In this document: one piece after another, positions 1-8,400 of the stretch
Layout of the letters: the number at the start of each line of letters is the position of its first letter
Position numbering within the stretch: position 1 is the first letter of the stretch
Assembly: GCF_051020765.1 (NCBI RefSeq)
Contig: NC_134930.1
Coordinates: 4,030,001-4,094,000, forward strand
Source of the DNA: Lasioglossum baleicum
Taxonomy: Eukaryota; Arthropoda; Insecta; Hymenoptera; Halictidae
Length of the DNA stretch: 64,000 nucleotides
Direction of reading: 5' to 3'
The notes under the pieces: generated by a model
Seen by the model: the letters and a program-made list of their open reading frames with translations, nothing else
What the model was told of the DNA's origin: nothing
The model's database searches: none
Translations under genes and position numbers: made by a program

Positions 1-294
1 GTCTCGGCTGTCGTCGTCGTCGGCTATGTCGATCACCTCTGGACAATCGACCGGATGCAGAACTGGCGTCGGAGCTCGCGAGAGGTCCGCGTGGTTGACC
101 TCTTTAGGAGGGTTGCAAGGGCAACCGTATACAGAAACGTAATCGGACGCGTCACACGGAATGTGCTCGGTGGTTCCCAGAAGTTCGGTCCACTCGGTAG
201 TGGCAATGATTTGATCGAGCACCGCTTTATTTCTCAACGCGCGTCTCAATTTAGCAAGTTGATACTTGCGTCCCGCTCGACGTGGGCGTCGCAT
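1..294 (-). CDS. LTR-internal ORF (ORF-L), 3' part outside window
   Basis: First 98 codons of the ORF found in most LTR-A copies (full length 171-172 codons elsewhere in the window). The start codon is the reverse complement of CAT at 292-294, followed by the basic N terminus MRRPRRAGRK. No in-frame stop is seen before the window edge. Function unknown; see the copy at 3116-3634. Confidence 0.5.
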   Translation of the reverse strand, partial: MRRPRRAGRKYQLAKLRRALRNKAVLDQIIATTEWTELLGTTEHIPCDASDYVSVYGCPCNPPKEVNHADLSRAPTPVLHPVDCPEVIDIADDDDSRD

Positions 295-1449
295 GGGTAA
301 GGAATAGTAATGATGGAATATTAATAATATAATGAAAATGAACTTCCACTTGTTATTAACCTTTTTGGTAGTTAACTCGCTTCACGTCTATAGTGGCGGC
401 TCAGCGTTTCCACTGCGCTCTTTAGACCAATTCTAGACGTGGCACGAGAACTTCTCTATGACTCGCTTCAAATTCCTTATTGGCGGCTCAGCGTTTCCAC
501 TGCGCACTTTAGACCAAGTCCGGATATGTCACGAGTTTAATATATTCGATGCAAGAACTGAATTGGAAGATGGTGTTGAACTAACACAAGAATAACAAGA
601 TCGAAGCACTGGTATAACAACGATATATTAAATAAGAACTGGTAAGTACACTGGTATACAATATATAAGTAGTATTATAATAGGAGTAGTAATTGGATTA
701 ATGAATAATGGATATAGTAATATGTTGTAGGAATAATGTATGAGAATTAGGACTTGAGTTGAGTTGAGTTAGAGTTGGAATTGGAATTGGAATTAGGAGT
801 GAAGGATCGACACACTTCACTATCGCGGAGCTAGACTGAACACGTCTGCTCTTGAAGTCGGAAGAAGCCGGACTGGCGGCTGAGGCCAGGTAGGCACGTC
901 TGTGCGAGTCGCTGGCTGAAGGCGGACTGCTCGAGTCGCGAGATGGAGGCGGACTGATGCAAGCGTCCGCTCTGCCTTGCCTCCTTCGTTCGGAGTGGGG
1001 ATAGCTGACGCTGCAGTCTCTTTGTTCTTCAGTCGTCGGAGTGGGAGAACCGCTGACGCAGCAGCGTCTTCGCTCCCGGGGACTGCACGTGCATTTCTGC
1101 TGACGCTGCAGTCTCGTGGCTGTCCTATTGCCCTCTACGAGCGTGGGACTGCTGATGCAGCAGTCTTTGGACTTCTCGACGTTTCTAGAAGCTTCTGGAT
1201 GCTTCCAGAGTGATGCAATACTTTATTGCATTATGTGTCGTGGTGATGGGTTGAAACTGAGGTAAGGTGTTGATCAAGGTGAAGTTATGGTGATGGGTAG
1301 AGACGGAGATAAGGATTAGAACAATACAATAATGAGATCTTAATACTATGCTCTTATGTCTAGGGGACGGTGTATGGATCTTATGCAGATCAGACCTTGT
1401 ATACATAGTGTGTGTACAAGGCCAACGTCGTACATCGGACGACGTAACA
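1..1449 (-). repeat. LTR-A, truncated by window edge
   Basis: Reads on the minus strand as the 5' three-quarters of LTR-A: it ends at 1441-1449 with the reverse complement of the LTR start (TGTTACGTC) and carries the heat-shock block, the AATTCC-rich stretch, the duplicated 87-bp unit and the start of the LTR ORF. The flank at 1450-1453 is CTCC, and the sequence beyond is the inside of another LTR-A on the plus strand, so this is a nested insertion. Its own body, if any, lies left of the window. Confidence 0.9.
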
Positions 1450-1651
1450 CTCCTTGTAACCGCGTCGGACGTTCTTTTCTTGACTGCATCCATAGCAATA
1501 TCGGTTGTCCTAGTGCATATGACAGCCCGCGGCTGTCTCGGCACGAAAGACCACTCCTCATTTTAACCATAATATCTCAACCGTCCGTCTGTCACTGTTC
1601 TCTTTTCTCTCTCCTGGTACCTGTAACAAAAACACAGTGACGGACGTGACA
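1450..1651 (+). repeat. LTR-A 3' fragment (plus strand)
   Basis: Last ~202 bp of an LTR-A, ending in GACGGACGTGACA at 1651. It begins abruptly at the CTCC that flanks the minus-strand LTR at 1-1449, and the next four bases after its end (1652-1655, TTAG) are B-leader sequence. It is best read as the right end of an A element or solo LTR inserted in the B1 leader and itself split by the minus-strand copy. Confidence 0.85.
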
Positions 1652-1949
1652 TTAGCACGCGAACCCCTGCGCGTTCCATCATTGTTTGACAATTTAACGC
1701 AGTAGACTTAGAGTCCGTGAAAGCATAGTGTCAGTTAAAAGTGCGACGGGCAGTGAAGGAAATGACCTTTCGCCCACGTTACATACTCAAATTGTTTTTC
1801 GCGATGTTCGTACTCAGTACAAATTCATCGAGAGTTTTAGTGAACGTTAAAGTGCGACGGGCGGTTTAGAAAACGCCCCTTCGCCCACGTTATATAGTCG
1901 GATTATTTTTCGCGAATTTCATACTTAGAAATTTTCAAGCGACGCAATC
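1652..1949 (+). other. B1 leader (5' untranslated region, partial)
   Basis: Matches the B2 leader from about 36875 onward. It holds two similar GTGCGACGGGC-type hairpin units (about 1741-1800 and 1851-1910) upstream of the gag ATG at 1950. In the first, the right stem arm reads TGACC instead of TGCCC, weakening the stem relative to B2. The PBS region was lost from view because an A element lies in front of it. Confidence 0.75.
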
Positions 1950-1987
1950 ATGGAAACGCGTAGCGAGGCTAGAAAGAAGGTTCCTCC
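1950..1987 (+). pseudogene. gag: B1 gag, first 38 nt (interrupted by A1)
   Basis: The ATG at 1950 opens the same N terminus as B2 gag (METRSEARKKVPP). The frame is broken at 1987 by the LTR of element A1; the target duplication CTCC is at 1984-1987 and 12349-12352. The rest of the gene resumes at 12353. Confidence 0.85.
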
Positions 1988-2231
1988 TGTTACGTCGTCC
2001 GATGTACGACGTTGGCCTTGTACACACACTATGTATACAAGGTCTGATCTACATAAGATCCACACACCGTCCCCTAGACATAAGAGCATAATATTAAGAT
2101 CTCATTATTGTATTGTTCTAATCCTTATCTCCGTCTCTACCCATCACCATAACTTCTCCTTGATCAACACCTTACCTCAGTTTCAACCCATCACCACGAC
2201 ACATAATGCAATAAAGTATTGCATCACTCTG

Positions 2232-2264
2232 GAAGCATCTAGAAGCTTCTAGAAACGTCGAGAA
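2232..2264 (+). promoter_or_regulatory. Heat-shock element array in LTR-A
   Basis: Seven consecutive 5-bp HSF units in alternating orientation: GAA-gc, aTC-ta, GAA-gc, TTC-ta, GAA-ac, gTC-ga, GAA. The central GAAgcTTCtaGAA is a perfect three-unit heat-shock element, and the flanking units deviate by one base each. The same array is at 10635-10667 and 60691-60723, and in minus-strand LTRs near 23236-23273 and 57508-57540. HSF binding is inferred from the consensus only. Confidence 0.7.
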
Positions 2265-2327
2265 GTCCAAAGACTGCTGCATCAGCAGTCCCACGCTCGT
2301 AGAGGGCAATAGGACAGCCACGAGACT

Positions 2328-2431
2328 GCAGCGTCAGCAGAAATGCACGTGCAGTCCCCGGGAGCAAAGACGCTGCTGCGTCAGCGGTTCTCCCACTCCG
2401 ACGACTGAAGAACAAAGAGACTGCAGCGTCA
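2328..2431 (-). promoter_or_regulatory. Three ARE-like (CncC/Maf) motifs
   Basis: Read on the minus strand, TGACGCTGC (2328-2336), TGACGCAGC (2375-2383) and TGACGCTGC (2423-2431) all fit the antioxidant-response core TGACnnnGC. A fourth near-match, TGATGCAGC, lies near 2275. They directly follow the heat-shock array and a CACGTG E-box near 2347. The spacing of about 47 bp is regular. Regulatory use is inferred from the motif match. Confidence 0.45.
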
Positions 2432-2892
2432 GCTATCCCCACTCCGACCGAAGGAGGCAAGGCAGAGCGGACGCTTGCATCAGTCCGCCTCCGACCGGCG
2501 ACTCGAGCAGTCGTGCCAACCTGGCCTCAGCCGCCAGTCCGGCTTCTTCCGACTTTAAGAGCAGACGTGTTCAGTCTAGCTCCGCGATAGTGAAGTGTGT
2601 CGATCCTTCACTCCTAATTCCAATTCCAATTCCAACTCTAACTCAACTCAACTCAAGTCCTAATTCTCATACATTAATCCTACAACATATTACTATATCC
2701 ATTATTCATTAATCCAATTACTACTCTTATTATAATACTACTTACATATTGTATACCAGTGTACTTACCAGTTCTTATTTAATATATCGTTGTTATACCA
2801 GTGCTTCGATCTTGTTATTCTTGTGTTAGTTCAACACCATCTTCCAATTCAGTTCTTGCATCGAATATATTAAACTCGTGACATATCCGGAC

Positions 2893-3037
2893 TTGGTCTA
2901 AAGTGCGCAGTGGAAACGCTGAGCCGCCAATAAGGAATTTGAAGCGAGTCATAGAGAAGTTCTCGTGCCACGTCTAGAATTGGTCTAAAGTGCGCAGTGG
3001 AAACGCTGAGCCGCCACTATAGACGTGAAGCGAGTTA
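2893..3037 (+). repeat. 87-bp direct duplication in LTR-A
   Basis: The sequence starting TTGGTCTAAAGTGCGCAG occurs at 2893 and again at 2980, each followed by the same GTGGAAACGCTGAGCCGCCA. The unit is present in every LTR-A copy in the window that spans this position, in both orientations. No protein-coding reason is apparent, so a duplicated regulatory or RNA element is possible. Confidence 0.8.
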
Positions 3038-3115
3038 ACTACCAAAAAGGTTAATAACAAATGGAAGTTAATTTTCATTATATTATTAATATTCCATCAT
3101 TACTATTCCTTACCC

Positions 3116-3634
3116 ATGCGACGCCCACGTCGAGCGGGACGCAAGTATCAACTTGCTAAATTGAGACGCGCGTTGAGAAATAAAGCGGTGCTCGATCAAA
3201 TCATTGCCACTACCGAGTGGACAGAACTTCTGGGAACCACCGAGCACATTCCGTGTGACGCGTCCGATTACGTTTCTGTATACGGTTGCCCTTGCAACCC
3301 TCCTAAAGAGGTCAACCACGCGGACCTCTCGCGAGCTCCGACGCCAGTTCTACATCCGGTCGATTGTCCAGAGGTGATCGACATAGCCGACGACGACGAC
3401 AGCCGAGACACGATCATCGTTCCCAGGGTCCGTTGCCGAATCATCAGTGACGTCCCTCTGCCAACTCATCAACGTGTCGTCTTGCGGCCAGCATCCAAGG
3501 CCACTAATGTCGTCCCGAACCGAGCAGCAGCAACTCTGCCAGATCTTCCCCACCTCGAGGACATCTGTATAGAAGACCCGATGTACCACACCTACTGCCA
3601 GTACCGCCAGTTCCTGCTGCAACAATATTATTAG
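3116..3634 (+). CDS. ORF-L: 172-codon ORF inside LTR-A (5' LTR copy of A1)
   Basis: Unrecognised protein encoded wholly within the LTR, so each full element carries it twice. Visible parts: an Arg/Lys-rich N terminus (residues 1-25), a CPC motif near residue 60, a V87-I-D-I-A followed by four Asp (residues 87-95) that resembles a SUMO-interaction motif, and a Tyr/Gln-rich end. Near-identical open copies are at 11519, 52781, 56124 and 61602, and the differences among them keep the frame open; the A3 lineage and the solo LTR copy are broken. A GTGAGT donor-like site follows at 3654. Expression and function are unknown; LTR-encoded accessory proteins are known from other retroelements (for example MMTV). 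Start: first ATG of the frame, conserved in all copies. Confidence 0.6.
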   Translation: MRRPRRAGRKYQLAKLRRALRNKAVLDQIIATTEWTELLGTTEHIPCDASDYVSVYGCPCNPPKEVNHADLSRAPTPVLHPVDCPEVIDIADDDDSRDTIIVPRVRCRIISDVPLPTHQRVVLRPASKATNVVPNRAAATLPDLPHLEDICIEDPMYHTYCQYRQFLLQQYY

Positions 3635-3653
3635 GCGTTAATACAGCATTGCG

Positions 3654-3659
3654 GTGAGT
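3654..3659 (+). other. Candidate 5' splice donor in LTR-A
   Basis: GCG|GTGAGT lies 20 nt after the ORF-L stop and 290 nt before the LTR end. A pyrimidine-rich stretch followed by CACAG (about 3893-3931) could act as an acceptor in the same LTR, or the donor could join to downstream coding regions. Consensus match only; transcript data are lacking. Confidence 0.35.
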
Positions 3660-3814
3660 CGTATAATGTCTTGTATAATTGCTGAATCCTGTAAACTCAC
3701 CGTTTTTCGTTGCATCATCTCGCGCGTGATTCTTGTCGGGACACTTCTTGTAACCGCGCCGGACGTTCTTTTCTTGACTGCATCCATAGCAATATCGGTT
3801 GTCCTAGTGCATAT

Positions 3815-3831
3815 GACAGCCCGCGGCTGTC
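3815..3831 (+). other. Perfect 7-bp hairpin in LTR-A
   Basis: GACAGCC-CGC-GGCTGTC forms a 7-bp stem with a 3-nt loop, unchanged in the other LTR-A copies I compared. It lies between the donor-like site and the LTR end, so it would be in the transcript leader if transcription starts upstream. Confidence 0.5.
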
Positions 3832-3873
3832 TCGGCACGAAAGACCACTCCTCATTTTAATCATAATATCTCA

Positions 3874-3941
3874 ACCGTCCGTCTGTCACTGTTCTCTTTT
3901 CTCTCTCCTGGTACCTGTAACAAAAACACAGTGACGGACGT
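3874..3941 (+). other. Long terminal inverted repeat at LTR-A 3' end
   Basis: The left arm CGTCCGTCTGTCACTGT (3874-3890) pairs with ACAGTGACGGACG (3929-3941), apart from a small bulge, around a pyrimidine-rich loop. The right arm runs into the LTR terminus next to the PBS. In the 3' LTR of A1, one base of the right arm (A at 12335) breaks a pair. It may shape the leader RNA around the PBS. Confidence 0.55.
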
Positions 3942-3949
3942 GACAAATT

Positions 3950-3965
3950 TGGCGCAGTCGGTAGG
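3950..3965 (+). other. Primer binding site, tRNA-Ser type
   Basis: TGGCGCAGTCGGTAGG starts 4 nt (AATT) after the LTR end. TGG plus CGCAGTCG is complementary to the CCA end and acceptor stem of an insect serine tRNA, the primer used by the 17.6/297 group of gypsy elements. Equivalent sites in A copies: 27860-27875, 34087-34102 and 52451-52466 (minus), and 62435-62450 (plus). Confidence 0.85.
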
Positions 3966-4058
3966 ACATCGAAGTGGTCGCCGATATTTGCATTAATAAG
4001 CCCCGACGCGTGTCAGAGCGAAGTTCACATTTCTTAAATCCCATTTATATCTTTCAAA

Positions 4059-5417
4059 ATGTCTCGCCCAATCACGCGATCTCAAAGGGATCTCCAAGCA
4101 GATCCTAACGCAGACCTTCCCCCAATGACCGAGGAAGAGTTACTCCTTTATGCGCAAGACCTCGCCCGTAGAGAGCAATATCTCAAAGAAGAAACTGATT
4201 TTATTGCCAAATTGCGTCTCAAATATGAAGAAGACGCACAAAACCAAAAGAATATGCTCGACGAAATACGAAAAGAGCTTCATAACATCCAAATCACGAG
4301 TCAAAGCCTACGTCAACAATTGCCTACACCAGGCCCTAGTAACGTCTCTAATATGCGGGAACCTTCACCGCCAGAGCCACGCGAAATCCCACAGTATGAA
4401 CCTACTGGTAATTTCGCTCTAAAACAAGCCGCCGAGCTTGTCCCTAGATTCGACGGAACTTCGTCTTCCGTCCTACAATTCATACGTGCATGCAAACGCG
4501 CGCGTGACACCGTACCGGCCAATGCAGAGCGTGCCCTCACAAAATTGCTCTGCAATAAACTCCACGATCGTGCTTATGCCGCTATAGAAGGCGAGCACAT
4601 ATTCACAATTTCTGCACTATGCGAGAAATTACGAACAGTACTGGGCCCATACAAATTCGTTGACCAGTACCGTGGCGATCTCGCGAGTGTACTCCAAGCT
4701 CCAAACGAGCACATCTTAGACTTCATCAATCGCGTTAAAGACCTTCGAACCGCGATTCAAGATGCCACAGATATTGGCCTAGATTACGAAGAACTAGATC
4801 GCTTCGTAGTAGATTGTTTTCTACGAGGTCTCCTTCCCCAGCTGCGTGCCGAAGTGCTTCATTGCCCTTCGCGAAATCCTGCCACTGTTTTCGAAGCAGC
4901 CATCTCTGCTTACAGGCAGTATGAGTCAGACCAGACTCGTCGACGAGAATTGATCCGCGAAGAAAAACGAGTCAGCTTCTCTGATAACCGGCCGTATCGC
5001 CCGCGTTCCACGTACGAGTCCGCTCGTGACATTCCAGAGCGAACTCAAGAACGCCGCGATAACAGACCGGACTCGTCTCAGCAGTCCTCAAGAAACTTAA
5101 ACCGGGACTCTTATCGCTCCCCGACGCCGCAACGGCGATGGGAAAATAATCCTCGCGGCCAAAACACGTACCGCGATGGTCGCACAGATCGCCCCTCAAG
5201 CCCTAACAAGTTTTGCAACTACTGCAAAGTCCCCGGGCACGATATTCACGAGTGCCGTAAGCGCGCTTTTAATAATAATAGGAGGTCGGGAAACGAGTCC
5301 GGCCTCCCGACCGAAGCCAACCCCAGGCGGGAGGCCGCATCTTCAACCCAAACTACAGCCCGCACCCAAACAGCTATCCGGACGAACGACCAGTCCGAAG
5401 ATTCGTCTCAGCAGTAA
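4059..5417 (+). CDS. gag: A1 Gag polyprotein
   Basis: A 452-residue structural protein of the virus-like particle. The N-terminal ~100 residues are charged and predicted coiled coil by eye (Glu/Lys/Gln-rich), followed by a capsid-like region (about 125-280, from the FALKQAAEL stretch onward) and an Arg/Ser/Pro-rich tail. A single CCHC zinc knuckle starts at Cys386 (C-x2-C-x4-H-x4-C, CNYCKVPGHDIHEC), the nucleocapsid RNA-binding motif. The ATG at 4059 is the first in the leader after the PBS. The -1 frameshift signal lies 130 nt before the stop. The same protein with few changes is encoded in A3 (twice) and A6. Confidence 0.93.
   Translation: MSRPITRSQRDLQADPNADLPPMTEEELLLYAQDLARREQYLKEETDFIAKLRLKYEEDAQNQKNMLDEIRKELHNIQITSQSLRQQLPTPGPSNVSNMREPSPPEPREIPQYEPTGNFALKQAAELVPRFDGTSSSVLQFIRACKRARDTVPANAERALTKLLCNKLHDRAYAAIEGEHIFTISALCEKLRTVLGPYKFVDQYRGDLASVLQAPNEHILDFINRVKDLRTAIQDATDIGLDYEELDRFVVDCFLRGLLPQLRAEVLHCPSRNPATVFEAAISAYRQYESDQTRRRELIREEKRVSFSDNRPYRPRSTYESARDIPERTQERRDNRPDSSQQSSRNLNRDSYRSPTPQRRWENNPRGQNTYRDGRTDRPSSPNKFCNYCKVPGHDIHECRKRAFNNNRRSGNESGLPTEANPRREAASSTQTTARTQTAIRTNDQSEDSSQQ
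5288..5337 (+). promoter_or_regulatory. -1 ribosomal frameshift signal (A1)
   Basis: The heptamer G GGA AAC (5288-5294) is in the gag phase (TCG GGA AAC) and fits X XXY YYZ. A 5-nt spacer precedes a perfect 10-bp stem, CGGCCTCCCG (5300-5309) with CGGGAGGCCG (5328-5337). The -1 frame has TAATAATAATAG stops just before the heptamer and is then open into the protease. Same signal elsewhere in family A: 26488-26537 and 32715-32764 (minus), heptamers at 49152-49158, 55022-55028 and 60130-60136 (minus), and 63773-63822 (plus). Confidence 0.9.
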
Positions 5418-8400
5418 ATCTTGCTGCAGACTCACCAATCCCGCGCGTAAAAATCTCCGCCCCTCAATTACAAAAGAAGTGTGAATTTTTGTTAGACACG
5501 GGTTCGGAGATCAATTTAATTCGTGCGTCAAGTCTAGAACCAAATCTACCTATAGATCATACGAACACTATAGAAGTCCAAGGAATAACCGAGGGATCCA
5601 TTCCAACTCTCGGTCAAATTAAAATACACTTACAGGGTCAAAACCCTATCGAATTTCATGTCCTGGAAGAAAACTTCCCAATTAACATCGACGGAATCCT
5701 CGGTTCTCCCTTCTTCAGAACAGGAGCCGAGATCTCCTTTGCGACTGAATACATTACGATAGGAAACATTCGGGTTCCCTTCTCGAACCCTTGCGCGCCC
5801 ACGGCTGAGCCTCGCGATAAATTGGCAGCAGAGGTTATTTCAATGCCTTCGTCTATGACCAACGATCTCGTTAAAACTCCAGCCGCCAAGCGTGAGGAAC
5901 ATTCGGCAAGGAACGTTCGAGTGTCTTCCTCAAATCCTCGTGCACCCGCGGTCAGACCTTGCAGAGCTCCGGTGACGGAGGTTATTTCAATGCCTCCTCG
6001 GGATTCGATCGAGTACTCCCTAGAGAAAAACGCCGTGAAAAGCCGGCCGGAATCGAAGGAGACTCGAGAGATATCGGAGTACACTGCGAGAAGTCGGGTC
6101 GTGGAGCGTGAGGATCGAGTCCGAACAAAGACTCCTCCGAAATCCGAAGAATTCGTCCTCGAACCTCGTACCGTTGCGTGCATAGCGGTCGACGTCGAAG
6201 GACCTAAACAGGGATATATCCGCCGTGTTAATGTAGCGCCGGATGTATTCCTGGGTGACTGCGTTGTCACCAATCGTAAAGGCAAAGCGAGCATCCGGTG
6301 TTTTAACACCTCGTCGGAAAGAGTTTCATTTCGATTGCCCCCATTGGAGATGGAAGAAATCGAGTCGTACTCTTCCGACCTTTCTAATTCCGGGAACTAT
6401 CCCGACGTATTCGGTAACCATCCCGACCTTTCCAATTCCGGGTACCATCCCGACGCATTCGGTAACCATCCCGACCTTTCTACTTCCGGGTATCGTCCCG
6501 ACGCATTCGGTAACCATCCCGACCTTTCTAACTCCGGTAACCAGCCCGATTCTTATACTAACTCCGGTAACCAGCCCGATTCTTATTCTAACTCCGGTAA
6601 CCAGCCCGATTCTTATACTAACTCCGGTAACCAGCCCGATCATTATACTAACTCCGGTAACCAGCCCGATAAAACCAAGGTCAGAATGACCTATTCCATC
6701 GCAAATTCCCACGAAGCTCGCGTGAAAGAGCTATTAGAAACTATCCCCATGGATCATCTCAGCGGTGACGAAATGGACCATGTTAAATCTTTGTTAGAAA
6801 AGCACAATGATCTTTTCCATCTCCAAGGGGATCGTTTGGGAAAAACAAATGCGGTGACTCACAGAATCATCACGACGGATGATATTCCAATCCATGTTAA
6901 ACAGTATCGCTACCCACCAATCCACAAGGACGAAATCAACAAACAAATGTCCGAACTCTTACGGAATGACATAGTCGTTCCATCTAACTCACCTTATAAT
7001 TCCCCCTTGTGGATTGTTCCTAAGAAAGCGGACGCCGAGGGTAACAAAAAATGGCGCATGGTAATCGATTACCGCGCATTAAACGAGAAATCGGTGGCCG
7101 ACGCGTACCCGCTACCTAGCATTAACGAAATCCTAGATCAGTTAGGCAGCGCCGCATACTTCAGTGTGTTTGACTTAGCCAGCGGATTCCATCAAATAGG
7201 AATGGAGAAGGAGGATGCCGCGAAGACCGCCTTCTCCACGCCTTTCGGCCACTACGAATTCAACAGAATGCCATTCGGTCTCCGTAATGCTCCGGCTACC
7301 TTCCAAAGATTAATGGACACAGTCCTCTGCGGCCTACAAGGCAACGAACTCTTCGTGTACCTCGATGATATTGTGATCTACGCGCGTTCATTAGAAGAAC
7401 ATTATGCCAAATTCAATAAACTAGCCCGCCGACTGCGCGGAGCCAACCTCAAATTACAGCCCTCGAAATGCGGCTTCCTTCATAAGGAAGTGGCATACCT
7501 GGGACATCAGATTAGTCAAGACGGCGTCAGACCATGTCCAAAGAAAATTAATGCCGTACAAAATTTCCCACGACCTAAGAACGCGAAAAACGTGCGCGAA
7601 TTTCTAGGCCTTGCAGGGTACTACCGCAAATTTATTAATGACTTTGCTAAAATCTCCAAACCCCTAACCCAACTCCTCGCCAAAGAGCACAATTTCGAAT
7701 GGGGTCCAAAACAAGAAAAGGCCTTCGAAGACCTACGACAAGCTCTGTGTGACGAACCGGTCCTTCAATACCCGGATTTCGATAAGCCGTTTAACGTCAC
7801 CTGCGATGCATCTGGATATGCCATCGGCGCCGTACTAAGCCAAGGCGAAGTAGGCAAGGATCGTCCCGTTGCCTATGCCTCAAGGATCCTGCAGGGCGCT
7901 GAAGTGAACTATTCTACAATAGAGAAGGAGTGTTTAGCCATAATATTCGCAGTACAGTATTTTAGACCATATATTTACGGCCGAAAATTTACACTAATCA
8001 CAGACCATAAACCGCTGGTCTGGATGACGTCGGTAAAAGACCCTACGTCGCGCCTCCTCAGATGGCGCCTAAAACTGGCCGAGTTTGAATATAAAGTCGT
8101 CTACAAACCTGGAAAAGCGAATTCTAACGCTGATGCCCTCTCCCGAAACCCAGTTACGTTGCCCCTCTCATGGAGCACCCCTGGAGGCACATCGCCGCCA
8201 AGAGCACCGTTATCAAATCCAGGAACCCCTCTCTTCGATAACCGCCGAAGGAGATGGGCCGACTCGCATCTTATGCCACCGCCTCAGTCAATTCCCCCGA
8301 GGAAGAGGAAATCATCGTCAAACTCAACATCTGAACCACCATCGAAAACGCCACCACGCCCTAGGGCGAGTTCAGATGACGACAGCCTTTTGGTATCACC

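Larger units (their letters stand above)
1988..3945 (+). repeat. LTR-A, 5' LTR of A1
   Basis: Begins TGTTACGTC and ends GACGTGACA, imperfect terminal inverted repeats typical of LTR ends. Recognisable modules: a hairpin at the start (CGTCGT paired with ACGACG), AATAAA near 2210, a heat-shock-element array, ARE-like sites, an AATTCC microsatellite, an 87-bp direct duplication, a 172-codon ORF, a GTGAGT donor-like site and a terminal hairpin. At about 2 kb it is long for an insect gypsy element. Confidence 0.95.

Noticed and set aside
2239..2460. 73- to 98-codon ORF (MPP(S)FGVGIADAAVSLFF...) opposite the HSE/ARE block in LTR-A
   Set aside because: Its residues come from the repeated regulatory motifs (GCTGACGC and similar), its start varies between copies and it ends in the heat-shock array; regulatory DNA explains it better.
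3710..3934. 74- to 84-codon ORF at the 3' end of LTR-A
   Set aside because: Competing frames on both strands are equally open and overlap the terminal hairpin; there is no domain or conservation signal I could separate from DNA constraint.
3950..3967. tRNA-Ser-like sequence as a tRNA gene
   Set aside because: Only the acceptor-end complement is present, directly after an LTR: a primer binding site, not a gene.
5656..6309. 217-codon antisense ORF opposite the protease region, recurring in all A copies
   Set aside because: It recurs because the elements recur. It overlaps strongly constrained protease sequence on the other strand, has no recognisable domain and is best explained as a shadow frame.
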